Assembly (NCBI GenBank): GCA_947471745.1
Contig: CANJKZ010000117.1
Coordinates: 377,501 to 441,500 of the forward strand
Direction of reading: 5' to 3'
Source: Closterium sp. Naga37s-1
Lineage: Eukaryota > Streptophyta > Zygnematophyceae > Desmidiales > Closteriaceae
Length of the DNA: 64,000 nt
Shown here piece after piece: positions 24,380-34,115 of the stretch (within the stretch, counting starts at the first letter, position 1; each line of letters opens with the position of its first letter). The notes beneath the pieces were generated by a model. That model was not told the DNA's origin. It ran no database searches and saw only the letters and a list, made by a program, of their open reading frames with translations. Position numbers and translations under genes: made by a program.

Positions 24380-25068
24380 CTAAGAGAACGAGGGGAGGTG
24401 GAAACCTGTGAGGGAGCCTGAGGGGGCTGCCGGACAAGGGAGAACGGTGGAGGCACGTGCTACGACTGGGCCCCTAGAGGGGTCAACGAGACTGATCGGG
24501 ACAGGTGCAGTGAGCGGTGTGACTGTGGTGCAGTTGCGGAAGAAGCAGCGAGTCATGCCTGAATCAAGCGTGAAGGTGTGTAAAGCCTCCACAGGTGCTG
24601 TAACAGTGCTACTAGGCTCACAGGCACCTATACTAGAAGCCTCTACACTACCAAGGACAAGTCACTGAGAAAAACACTCCCTAAGCTGCTGCGACAAGGG
24701 GGTCTCCGGCTGACTCTACTGTCGGTGTTGTAGAGGCTGGGTGGCAAGAGAGAGGGAGGAGTAGTGTCTAACAACAGCGTCGAACAAAGTTTGGGCCGAC
24801 GTCACCTGTCGAAAGTGGTCCCTCTGGTCGACCGGCAGGAGAGATCGGACAGCACGCTGGGCAACAGCGTCACGCTCCGTCTACTGCCTGTAGGCGAGGT
24901 TGTCCGCCCGGTACCGCCTCTGCACGTCCTCGTCAGCATCAGCAGCAGGCTCAGTGGGAGTCGTGGGGGCCGGAAGTGACCCCGACGTATGCCCGATGTA
25001 ACACCGGAGATGCAAGCGCTGGCACATAAGCTAGAAGTCGAACCGGTACAGGAGTTCGTCAGCGTCAA
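24380..25068 (-). CDS. Copia gag end and protease remnant
   Basis: The protease is recognised by FTLDSGMTRCFFRNCTTV (Asp-Ser-Gly catalytic triplet) followed by VVARASTVLPCPAAPSGSL, a pattern seen in copia elements with this type of pol. Upstream, gag fragments are readable only in broken frames (24800-25068). The part between protease and integrase (about 24180-24380) is also degenerate. Confidence 0.7.
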
Positions 25069-25149
25069 ATGCTAAGACCGGTGGTGTTGCCATGACGGGC
25101 AGTGTAGTGGCGAGGGCAGAGCGTGGGCAAATAGAGCAGCGCGCTGGCA

Positions 25150-25742
25150 GCTAAGGCAGCGCGCAGGCAGGGTGGCGCGCGGGCTGCAGGGCAGGGCGGC
25201 GCGCGGTCTGCAGGGCAGGGCAGCGCGCGAGCTGCAGAGCAGGGCGGTGCGCGGGCTGCACGGCAGGGTAGCGCGCGGGCTGCAGGGCAGGGCGGCGCGC
25301 AAGCTGCAGGGAAGGGCGACGCGCGGGCTGCAGGGCAGGACGGCGCACGGGCTGTTGGGAAGGGCGGCGCGCAAGCTGCAGGGCAGGGATACGCGCGGGC
25401 TGCAGGGCAGGGCGGCGCGCGGGCTGCAGGGCAGGGCGGCGCGCAGGCTGCATGGCAGGGCGGCGCGCGGGCTGCAGGGCAGATCGGCGCGCGGGCTGCA
25501 GGGCAGGGCGGTGCGCGGGCTGCAGGGCAGGGCGGCGCGCGGGCTGCAGGGCAGGGCGGCGCGCAAGCTGCAGGGCAGGGATACGCGCGGGCTGCAGGGC
25601 AGGGCGGCGTGCGGGCTGCAGGGCAGGGCGGGGCGCAAGCTGCAGGGCAGGGATACGCGCGGGCTGCAGGGCAGGGCGGCGCGCGGGCTGCAGGGCAGAG
25701 CGGCGCACGGGCTGCAGGGCAGGGCAGAGCACGTGGGGCAGC
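25150..25742. repeat. 24-bp minisatellite in the leader of copia element 1
   Basis: About 24 units containing GGGCTGCAGGGCAGGGC, between the primer binding site and gag. All frames stay open for long stretches, which gives spurious Arg/Ala/Gln-rich proteins on both strands. Confidence 0.95.
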
Positions 25743-25852
25743 GCAGGCAGGGCAGCGTGAGGAACGCTGTTCGGGCAGGGCAGTACGGGCAGTTCGGGCA
25801 GGTCGAAAATAGTGGTGGGCCCTAATGGAGCAGTCCTACGGAGGATGGACCC

Positions 25853-25865
25853 GCTCTGAATACCA
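25853..25865 (-). other. Primer binding site (initiator tRNA-Met) of copia element 1
   Basis: On the minus strand TGGTATTCAGAGC immediately follows the 5' LTR. It is the usual plant iMet site TGGTATCAGAGC with one extra T. Confidence 0.85.
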
Positions 25866-25995
25866 TGTCAGAATAGGAACGTACGAATGATTGACTAGGT
25901 AGGAAGGGTGAGTACAAGTACTACCTAACCCTAAAGTGTTGTACCCTTTAGGGTATGCCCCACTACAGCCTACAGAGAACAAATACAATTTGACA
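25866..25995 (-). repeat. 5' LTR of copia element 1
   Basis: 130 bp with intact TGTCA...TGACA ends; followed by target duplication AAGCG (25996-26000). Confidence 0.92.
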
Positions 25996-26000
25996 AAGCG

Positions 26001-26600
26001 GTGGCAGAAGAATCTGCAGGAGCAGAGGGAGAGGGTGGCTGCAATAGGTACCTTCCATCGGGATTTGATACAGCAAACGGCGGATAGAAGCTCAAGATCA
26101 ATGGAGAGGCTAAGGGAGTTAAGGCAGGAGATGCCTTATGGGGGGGTGGGGGAGGGACAGATGGGTGTGGGGGCATCTGGGCGCATGGGCAGTGCTATTG
26201 AGCGAGGAGATCAGTTCAGTCAAAGGGCTTCGGAGGTTTCAAGGAGAATGGATCATGTGGCATCGGAGCCAACGTGTGTGCTGAGTAGGCCTATGTTGTA
26301 GTTACAGTTTGTTTTTGTTACCGGTAGGTTATTTAAATCTCGTTTCGGCAAGGAGAATGGAGCATGTGGCATCAGAGCCAACGCGAGTGTTGAGTAGGCC
26401 TAGGGTGTAGTGACAGATTGGTGCTTTTTAGGCGACTCATATTGTAATTGGTTTCGGGAAGGAGAATGGAGCATGTGGCATCGGATCCAACGCGTGTGCT
26501 GAATAGGCATGGGTTGTAAAGACAGGCTGGTTTGGTTTTTTTTACGCTACTCAAAACTCGTTTCGGCAAGGAGAAAGGAGCATGTGGCATCGGCCCCCGA
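26001..26600. repeat. Interrupted plus-strand reading frame and ~115-bp tandem repeats
   Basis: When the copia element and one target copy are removed, a plus-strand frame runs from about 19093 across the empty site (…VGPGKRWQKNLQEQRERV) to about 26290. It is Arg/Gln/Glu-rich and probably helical, of unknown identity. From about 26235 to 26600 three to four units of about 115 bp repeat GGAGAATGGAGCATGTGGCATCGG, separated by TTTCGGCAAGG. Confidence 0.6.
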
Positions 26601-27808
26601 GGGCGATGTCCGTAATAGGACCCTGGTCTCAGACGGCGCAAAGTGTCGATTTTCTCGGCGAGCGCAAGGATTTCGTTGAAATTCGATAGCCCGCGTAGCA
26701 TGATTTCGTGCGAGATGTCCGGCTTCAGCCCTCCACCCGCTCCGCCTCGTGCATGTAACTGACTTGCTCGCATAGTGCGAGAAAACCGCTCGTATAATCT
26801 TGGACCAACCCAAGTTGTCGCCAAGTACTTAGTTTCTGACGCGCCGAGATAGAAGCCGCGATCGGCTCGAAGCACGCCCGAAGCTGTGCGCACCACGCAT
26901 CCCACGTGTTGTACTGGGCGGTTTCGCAAAATGAACTCCAGGTGACGGCTGGACCCGTGGGCCCTTCCTCTTGCGACGGCGGCTTGTAGGCGCGTGGAGA
27001 CGTCACAATGACTCGCCAACAGTCTATGGTGGGGCCCCGTAGCAGAGAAACGACGTATCGTATCTTCGCTGCGTCCGACTTGACGTAATTCGGCTTGGAT
27101 CGAAGCAGGGCGGGCGTTGCGGCTTGAGCGGCATCGGTGTGAGGATGTAGTCGTTACCGCTTGTTGCTGAAAATTTGACGTGATGACGGGCTTCGCGAGG
27201 CCCGCTCGTGCTTGGTGTGGCCCTGTTTCTCTCAATGCCGGGCATTGATTGGGCGGCGCCATCACTGGCTACGCCTGAGCGCTGTCCCACGCTGTCGTGA
27301 TGTGACGGTGTGTCGGATGAGATGACAATCGGCTCATCCGATTGCGCAGGTGCATTTGCAGGTGCTTGTGTTGGTGCTAGTGCATTCACCGTTGATTGCT
27401 GGCGAGCGGAGTCACGTTCGGTCGTGAGTGTCGCGATTTCGAGCGCCGAATCCTCGAGTTGGCGGACGAGCCGGTCGAGTTGCTCCTGCGTCAACGTCAC
27501 GAGATTGAGGTCGGTCATGGCGGGGGTGTCGGGCAAGCTCAGCGAGAGCCTCAATCGTGGCCGTATGTGCTTCCATGAGAGCACTTCGAGCGGCGGTGCC
27601 TGAACGCTGAGAGACGTCTACCCCCTCCAAATTTTGAGATAGTGGGGAAACGAAGGTGTGGGTGCGGTCCGAGAAGAGATCGTAGGCTCTGAATACCAAG
27701 TGTTACTAGTGCAATTGAGCAAGCAAGCGAGAATTTCACTATTGAAGCAAACAATACGTCGAGCGAAGGCATGAGCGAAGAATATATAGCGAAGCTAGCA
27801 TTCAGCAG
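26580..27808 (-). mobile_element. Truncated Ty3/gypsy-like element: LTR, primer site and gag only
   Basis: The LTR is probably about 27808-27701 on the minus strand, with a TATATATTC box near 27780 and a TAACA end. The primer site TGGTATTCAGAGC is at 27698-27686. Gag begins MTDLNLVTLTQEQLDRLVRQ (about 27518) with a coiled-coil N-terminus. A retrotransposon-gag core follows after a frameshift: AWCAQLRACFEPIAASISAR, LGLVQDYTSGFLALCEQV, EIMLRGLSNFNEILALAEKI (about 26960-26640). No pol is present. It appears inserted into copia element 2. Confidence 0.7.
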
Positions 27809-27958
27809 TTCGAAACGCTGGGGCGTAACGTAACCGTTGTCAGCGAAGTCGTAGTAGACTTCGGCGTTGATGCTTTCACGAGGGTTGTCGTCGTCCATCG
27901 GAACGGGTACCGAACAGTAGGGAAGAGGTCCGGCTTCCTCCGATGCTCCGTCCACGTT

Positions 27959-28960
27959 TTACTCATCCCAGTTAGCCTCATCTGCTGGCGAAGCGAAGGC
28001 TCGGTTGCCACGGAAGCCACCCGTGAGGTCTCGTTCTACTGCCAAGTTGTCCATATACGTTTGGAGAGTGAGTCGTTTGTAGAAAATCACGTCACGTGCT
28101 GCTACTGTTTCCTTCGAGTGGACGTCGAAAATCTTCCACGCGTTGTAATGTTTTTCAATGCCCAGGTGTAGCCCCCACTGAGCGCGTTGTGAGAATCGCC
28201 CGGCTCGTGCAGTGTGGGGTCGGTACTGTACCATGCAGCCAAAAACTCGTAACATTTTTGTGTTGCCCAGTTTTCCTGTCCACAGCAGATGTGGTGATGC
28301 GTTGTTCGGAAGCGAGGATGACGAGAGCAAGTTATGTAACAGTACAGCGTGGTCCATCGCCTCGGGCCACTGGTGGTTGGGTAGCCGCATGCCACGTAGC
28401 AGCTTGCGCATGGTGTTCTGGAGAGTCCTGTTCATCCTTTCTGCCACGCCTTGTTGTTTATGGGCGTAGGGAAGGGAGATGAGTTGCTTGATGCCTTTCC
28501 CCACCAGGTATTGCTTGAACCTCTGTGACTGGTATTCTCCTCCCCCGTCTGACTGAAAAAATTTCAGCTTCACTCCTGATTCCCTTTCTGCTACTGGGAG
28601 CAAGGCGACGAAGGCTTCGAAGGCCATGTCACGACTCGGAAGGTTGAGGTGCCAGACGTATCTGGTGGCGGCATCGATGATTGTGATTACGTAATTGTAT
28701 GCTCCCTGTCCGCTTTCGCGGGTGTACAGTATGTCACTGTAAACCTTCTCCAGTGGTGCATATGCTGGTGCGCTTGGGTTGTCGTGAGAAACGAACGGCT
28801 GATGAGGTAAGTCGGCTTCGGGACAGGTAAAGCAGGTTCCGCGAACTCGTTGAAGTTCTCTGCCGTCTGGTAAGAGTAGCGAGTCTTTGTCGAGAACTCC
28901 TGCTCTTATCGTGTTGTTCAGTGTCGTGTTGCTGGGATGTTGTAACCTTTGATGCCACAG
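27959..28960 (-). CDS. Copia element 2 integrase (rve) region
   Basis: Open from 28627 to 27959, with FFQSDGGGEYQSQRFKQYL (Asp) and AHKQQGVAERMNRTLQNTMR (Glu), then LLWTGKLGNTKMLRVFGCMV, the usual domain C-terminal to rve. The upstream half (28960-28630) is in broken frames. The frame ends at 27959 and a short continuation (27955-27810) carries the start of the spacer before RT. Confidence 0.88.
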   Translation of the reverse strand: MWHQRLQHPSNTTLNNTIRAGVLDKDSLLLPDGRELQRVRGTCFTCPEADLPHQPFVSHDNPSAPAYAPLEKVYSDILYTRESGQGAYNYVITIIDAATRYVWHLNLPSRDMAFEAFVALLPVAERESGVKLKFFQSDGGGEYQSQRFKQYLVGKGIKQLISLPYAHKQQGVAERMNRTLQNTMRKLLRGMRLPNHQWPEAMDHAVLLHNLLSSSSLPNNASPHLLWTGKLGNTKMLRVFGCMVQYRPHTARAGRFSQRAQWGLHLGIEKHYNAWKIFDVHSKETVAARDVIFYKRLTLQTYMDNLAVERDLTGGFRGNRAFASPADEANWDE

Positions 28961-29390
28961 TGATTCGTCGACGCGATGTCCAGGTGAACGTCTGTACAGG
29001 TCAGAGTTGGAGTAGAAGCTTGCGGTGATGTCGGCACTTCTGTGGACGTCGCGTGGAGCGGGAGTCAGCTGTTGAGCGGGAGTCGGAGTGGTATCGGTGA
29101 CGGGATTTGGTGTTGATGAAGAGCTGGCGATTGGTGCTGGTGCTGTTGTTGTTGCTTTTGCTTCTGCTGATGTCGTTGCTCCTACTGTTGTCTCTGCTGC
29201 TGCTGATGTTGCTACTACCTCTGTTGTCTGTTGAATTACTGCTCACGCCCTTGTCCATTCTGCTTCAGGTATAGTGTGTGAGTACCAAAAGCCTCCGGGG
29301 CTGAAGTCTGGGTCGAGATCTGGTGGGTGCAACCAAGTGGTGAAGTTGACGATCGCGTCGCTGTCAGCAGTTCCTTGATCTGGGACGAAA

Positions 29391-30029
29391 TCAAGGATGA
29401 AAACGTTGTTCTTCAGCCGCTTTCCCGATGTAAAGTCCACCCTTCCCGTTGTACAGCTTGAATTCCTGAGTAGTGCTGCCGGCTTCGAGATGAATCCCTT
29501 TTGCCATGAGTTGACTGACGATGAGTAAGTTGTAGCCCAGTCCTTCTACAATCAAAACCTTCGACATCTGTAAGACGACGTTAGTCTCGCGGGACTGAAG
29601 TTGAACTACTCCTTGTCGTCGTGTGCGCAGGTTCTGGTTGTTGGCGACGGTTATCACGACTTCCCGGTTGAGGCGTTGTTCCCATTGAACGAAGCGGTTT
29701 GATGAGCACATGTGTTGTCCGCAGCAGTTGTCCAAGAACCAAGTATCTTGACTGGACGGTTCGCTCTGTGCGATAGCTGCGTACGTCGGATTTGGTTCCA
29801 GCGATTCGCGACGAGGTGTGCTTTCGTCAAGCAGTTCTTCTTGTGAGTAAGTCGGTGGTGAACCGGTGATGCAGGAGTCCGTTCTTGTCATGCAGCTTAT
29901 GATGTTTCTTGTTCCTCGTGCAGGTTGTGACGTTGTCGTTGAAGGCGGCGCCTGGTTGGAAGGATGTGGCTGTGTGGAGGCCACTTGACTACTTGAAGAT
30001 CGAAGCTGTGCAGGTGGTGGTGTCGTTTG
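29391..30029 (-). CDS. Copia element 2 protease region
   Basis: TWFLDNCCGQHMCSSNRFVQ aligns with the copia protease motif WxLDSGAxxHM, but the catalytic DSG is DNC. The downstream GLGYNLLIVSQLMAKG matches the second conserved block (LxxNLLSVSQLxxxG). Loss of the Ser-Gly suggests either a variant or a dead enzyme. Confidence 0.75.
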   Translation of the reverse strand, partial: QTTPPPAQLRSSSSQVASTQPHPSNQAPPSTTTSQPARGTRNIISCMTRTDSCITGSPPTYSQEELLDESTPRRESLEPNPTYAAIAQSEPSSQDTWFLDNCCGQHMCSSNRFVQWEQRLNREVVITVANNQNLRTRRQGVVQLQSRETNVVLQMSKVLIVEGLGYNLLIVSQLMAKGIHLEAGSTTQEFKLYNGKGGLYIGKAAEEQRFHP

Positions 30030-30879
30030 TGTCAGAATAGTAGGCATAACGAGGAGCCATAGCTAGGGTTTAGCTAGCTAGGCAAGAGAGAATGAGCAAA
30101 GGAGGGTTTGACTAGCAACAGTTGGGATACAAATAGGAAACCCTAAGGGGCCGTACTCACTATAGAGTACCCCACTGCAGGCTAGACAAGCATTATAATC
30201 TGACACACCCCCATAGTCAAAGTGGGGTATAATCAGCAGAGCAAGCAGGCATAGAGCAGGTTCACAATTGCAAGCAAAGCTAGAGGCATTCACAAAGGAC
30301 AAGTGAGGAGGAGGAGGCGGGACTGTAAGAGGAGAGGAGATAGGAGGCGACGGCTGAAGCTGCAGACACACAGGCAACAGGAGCGGCTGGCACAGTGGCT
30401 ACCGGGACAGCGCCCCGGACTACTGGAGAAACTGGCTCGGCGGCTACGAAGAGCGGCAGGAGCAACGGACCCACGGGCGACAGGCGCAGCAGGCTCTCTG
30501 GGCTACCAGGACAGCGCCCCGGACTACAGGTGCTGCGGACGACAAGACGGCAGCCTCCACGCAACCTCCCCCGACCGTCCCACACCCCTCTCACACACCC
30601 CCTGCTGAAACCCTAGCTCCACTCCCATGGCACCCCCCTTAAACCCTAAACCCTCGGCTCCCACACACCCACCCCCCTCAGCGGCAGCTGCAGCAGTGGG
30701 AGACAGAGGAGGAGGAGGAGCTGCAGGTTACCCACACCGGTCACCCCCATGCCCGCCACCCCCAAACCCTAACGCAGGCAGGAGCGTGGGAAGCAGCAGG
30801 GGCGGTTCACGGAGGGAAAGGGAGGCGGCGGGGGGGTCTCCTGGGCGCCACGAAGGAGCAGGGCGCGGGTCCCCCAAGG

Positions 30880-31350
30880 GCGCCACGGCGGGTGACGGGA
30901 GGGGGGCCGCGCACGGGCCCCCGAGGGCGGCTCGACGGGCGATGAGAGGGGCCGCGCGCGGGCCCCCAAGACGCCGCGACGAGGCGACGGGAGGGGGGGG
31001 CGCGCGGGCCCCCAAGGTGCCGCGACGAGGCGACGGGAGGGGGCGACGCGCGGGCCCCCAAGGTGCCGCGACGAGGCGACGGAAGGGGGCGGCGCGCGGG
31101 CCCCCAAGGCGCCGCGACGAGGCGACGGGAGGGGGCGACGCGCGGGCCCCCAAGGTGCCGCGACGAGGCGACGGGAGGGGGAGGCGCGCGGGCCCCCGAG
31201 GCGCCACGACGGGCGACGGGAGGGGGGGGCGCTCGCGGGCTCCCAGGGCGCCGCGACGGGGCGACGGGAGGGGATGGCGCACGGGCCCCCGAGAGCGCCA
31301 CGACGGGCGACGGGAGGGGGTGGCGCGCAGGCCTCCGGGGCGCCTCGACA
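30880..31350. repeat. 46-bp GC-rich minisatellite in the TRIM interior
   Basis: About nine to ten units containing GCCGCGACGAGGCGACGGG and CGCGCGGGCCCCCAAGG. It keeps long frames open on both strands (Arg/Gly/Pro-rich); I do not consider them genes. Confidence 0.92.
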
Positions 31351-31360
31351 GACGGTTAAA

Positions 31361-31462
31361 CCGCCACGCGCACCGAGCGCGCGGCGGGCAGAAAAAGCCG
31401 CCACGCGCTCGGAGCGCGTGGCGGAAAGAAAATAACACGTCGCGCACCACGGGGCGCGCGAC
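31361..31462 (-). other. Three consecutive GC hairpins beside the TRIM primer site
   Basis: Imperfect hairpin 31361-31387; perfect 13-bp stem 31398-31410/31412-31424 (CCGCCACGCGCTC); and a stem around 31438-31462 (GTCGCGC...GCGCGAC). They lie in the transcribed leader, 50-150 nt from the primer site, where packaging or dimerisation signals are usually found in LTR elements. Confidence 0.75.
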
Positions 31463-31703
31463 AAACAGAACGACAGCGGAAGCAGTTGGTGGGCCCACAG
31501 GCCAAGAGCGTAAATGCTCTGAAACCATGTCAGAATAGTAGGCATAACGAGGAGCCATAGCTAGGGTTTAGCTAGCTAGGCAAGAGAGAATGAGCAAAGG
31601 AGGGTTTGACTAGCAACAGTTGGGATACAAATAGGAAATCCTAAGGGGCTGTACTCACTATAGAGTACCCCACTGCAGGCTAGACAAGCATTATAATCTG
31701 ACA

Positions 31704-32131
31704 GTTTGCTGTTGGTTCGGGCAATGGACGCGAGAGTGTCCTGATGTTCGGCAGAGATGACAGAACGGTGGTACGCATCTTCGTGCTTGGTGTTCGTGTT
31801 GTCGGTTGTTGTTGTTGCGCCGCTGAGTGTGAAAGGCAAACTCTGGTACTGATAACCTTTTCTTGTGTCGTTCTTCATGCAGGTCCATATCTTGTTGCTC
31901 GGCGTGAATCTCGACGCAGAGGTTTGATTCGGAGATTCTTCCATGGGCTCGGAGAATGGCTCGGGTGGAGCGCCACTGAGGACCGAGGCCTGTGATGACG
32001 ACAGTGACGAAATCTTCTTCGGATATTGATCCGCCGCATCGAAGGAGTATGTCGCGCAGACCGCGACAACGACTAATATATGCCATTCCCTTTTCGTCGG
32101 GTTGCATTTGGACCGTTGTCAATTGCGCCAC
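31704..32131 (-). CDS. Copia element 2 gag (UBN2-type) with zinc knuckle
   Basis: Contains YISRCRGLRDILLRCGGSIS and VVITGLGPQWRSTRAILRAH, typical of copia gag, and a CCHC knuckle CHLCRTSGHSRVHC (C-x2-C-x4-H-x4-C). It ends at the nested element. N-terminal gag fragments lie in broken frames at 32695-32471 and 33215-32886. Confidence 0.85.
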
Positions 32132-34115
32132 GAGACGACTTTGATTAACGCTGTCAGTTGCTTGGTACAGGTTCTTCAGGTGGTTGTACGCGAGCTCGGC
32201 GGAGTTACCGTATCCACGATAAGATCGGATGTTCTGCTACTCGTTTGCCATTATGTTTCGCATGAGTATGGTGTACGCCATTAGTGACTGATACGTGTAC
32301 TGCTGCTTGTCATACTATGTCCCGTGCGTTGGATATGGCAGGGAACTGTCGAAGAAGCCAAGGATTTGGGCGCCTTCCATCATCAGCTCGAACTCAAAAG
32401 ACCAGGTATAGAAGTTTTTGCCGTTGAATGGTGTTGTCGTTTGTAATTTCAGAACGTGTGCAAACTGTGACTACAGCTGAAGTGCGTCCAGTGTCTTCGT
32501 TTCTTGTCCAGGTGGAAGTCGATTCGGCATGAAGCTGACAGAGCCGCGTTGGGGCTCATACGGTACAAAGGTAGGCTGCTGATTTCCGCGCGCAAAGGAG
32601 GAGTCATCGAGGCTCATGGGAGTAACTCCATTTTTGTTGTCGCTGTTGTTTGACTGTGCAGGTGCCGTTTGCTGTTGTTGTTCGTAGAAGGACATTGTAA
32701 GGAATTTTCTCGCTATTCCTTACTGCGACCGTCAACATCGCGTACAGCAGCAGCCGTTGTTCGTCCGTTACTGCTAACGGGGCTTCGCCAACTTCGCGCG
32801 CACTGTTTCACCAAACCTCGCACTGCTGGAGTAACCGAGTCGGCCTACGCTTCGGGACAAGCCCGAACCTCGCGCCAGCGTAGCACTAGCTAGCTCGCAC
32901 GCACCGCATTACCGTTTGCACATTTCGCGTATAATATTCGCTCATGCCTTCGCTCATTTTGTACTCGTTGACAACTCTAGTGCAATCATCGCTACCTCGA
33001 TTCATTGCACCCGTAACAGACATGAAGGAGAAGAATTTCTCCATCATGCTTGGGTCGAAGCCAGATGTCGGATTTGCAGGTGCTTCAGTGGATTCTGCAG
33101 CTGGTCCTTGGGCAGTACCTCCTTCTGTCTGTAGTCCAGAGACTGGAAGTGGAGTAGGAGTGGTACCGTGGGATCCAGTAGACGAACTCCTTTCTTTCTG
33201 CGTTGCCATGTCTTCTGTTGTTGTAGGAAGTGGAAATAGTTGAGTCTTGCCCTTGCTAACTCTCATACCTTGTTGGGCTGAGAAAAACCCTTAGGATCGT
33301 TTTCAAGACTAAGACTCAGAATAATGATGTATTAGCAGAAGCGTTTAATGTAGGCTGATTGAACCACCTTGCACTGGTGTGTGAGAACAATATAAATTAA
33401 TAATAGCAAAGAGATACAAGGCTTTATATGATTACAAGGAATATGAAAGGTTTAACTAAATGTAACTGCTGTTGCGGTTCGATGCAGCGACGACTCGGGT
33501 AACTGCTCAATAGCGAGTCAGTTATGTGTCCTTACTGTCGCGCTGCTTTCGGCAAGTCAAAGGTCGCTGACCTTTGACATTCGCTTAACCTCTTGCTGTT
33601 GCTTTTTGTCAACCGCTTTGGTTGACTTGCTGTTACTTCGCTGTAGTTCGCTTCGCTTACATTGTAGTGCTCGACACATCAGAAGCGCAAACTATATGTT
33701 TCCAACAGCGCCGAGGTTGGGAAATGTCGATGCGGAGGTCCGGAGCGCAGGTTACCAACCGAACCGTGAGGTTGGGTCGCATCGTGAACAGTGGGGGGAG
33801 TCGTGGTCGAGGCGAGTGTCGCGAGCGGGTAACGTTTCACTGTTGGGTGCCGGTGGCGAGAATGGTCATGTGTGCGGTAAGCAAGGGCGCGAAGTAAGGA
33901 AAAGGAATTTTCCTTACACATGGATACGTTAAAGTGAATTCTATGGTTTACATGTGTCTATACAGTACTACGCATGGGTAATAATGCAGTAAATTTGTAT
34001 CCCTTTGACAATCATCTGCTAATTTGTTCAATTGAGTGCAGTACAGTACAAAAGCATCATACACTCGTTTTGACTGAAAAAAATGCCCATGATTTACATA
34101 TTTGGCTGAGCATTT

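Larger units (their letters stand above)
19121..25995 (-). mobile_element. Ty1/copia LTR retrotransposon, complete ends, decayed coding region
   Basis: Two 130-bp LTRs (19121-19250 and 25866-25995; about 7 mismatches), with TGTCA/TGACA ends (the left copy is mutated to TC...GGCA). A perfect 5-bp target duplication, AAGCG, lies at 19116-19120 and 25996-26000. Primer binding site at 25853-25865 and polypurine tract near 19251-19272. Gene order on the minus strand is gag, protease, integrase, RT, RNase H, as in copia. Several frameshifts and an inverted internal segment make it defective. Confidence 0.95.
30030..31703 (-). mobile_element. Young non-autonomous LTR retrotransposon (TRIM-like), nested in copia element 2
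   Basis: LTRs of 176 bp at 30030-30205 and 31528-31703 differ at only about 2 positions. Ends are TGTCAG...CTGACA. The 5-bp target duplication GTTTG is perfect (30025-30029 and 31704-31708). A primer site on the minus strand (TGGTTTCAGAGC, 31527-31516) and a polypurine tract (TATGGGGGTG, about 30206-30216) are present. The 1.3-kb interior encodes no recognisable retroviral-type protein. Removing it restores continuity of copia element 2. Confidence 0.95.
27809..33917 (-). mobile_element. Second Ty1/copia element, 3' part missing, with a nested element inside
   Basis: Gag, protease and integrase are present in order on the minus strand, but RT and RNase H are absent: the sequence is cut at about 27809 by the gypsy-like insertion. 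A candidate 5' LTR runs from 33271 (TGTTGGGC) to about 33917 (CCTTACA); its left partner is not in the window, so this boundary is inference. The nested 30030-31703 element splits gag from protease. Confidence 0.75.

Noticed and set aside
25072..25825. Large Arg/Ala/Gln/Leu-rich proteins on both strands
   Set aside because: 24-bp minisatellite in the leader of copia element 1; the period is a multiple of 3, so frames stay open.
30640..30660. Telomere-like CCCTAAACCCTAAACCCT
   Set aside because: Fewer than three units inside the TRIM interior; too short to mean an interstitial telomere.
30627..31558. Arg/Gly/Pro-rich proteins of about 300 residues on both strands
   Set aside because: GC-rich 46-bp minisatellite in the TRIM interior, poor in stop codons; no domain seen.
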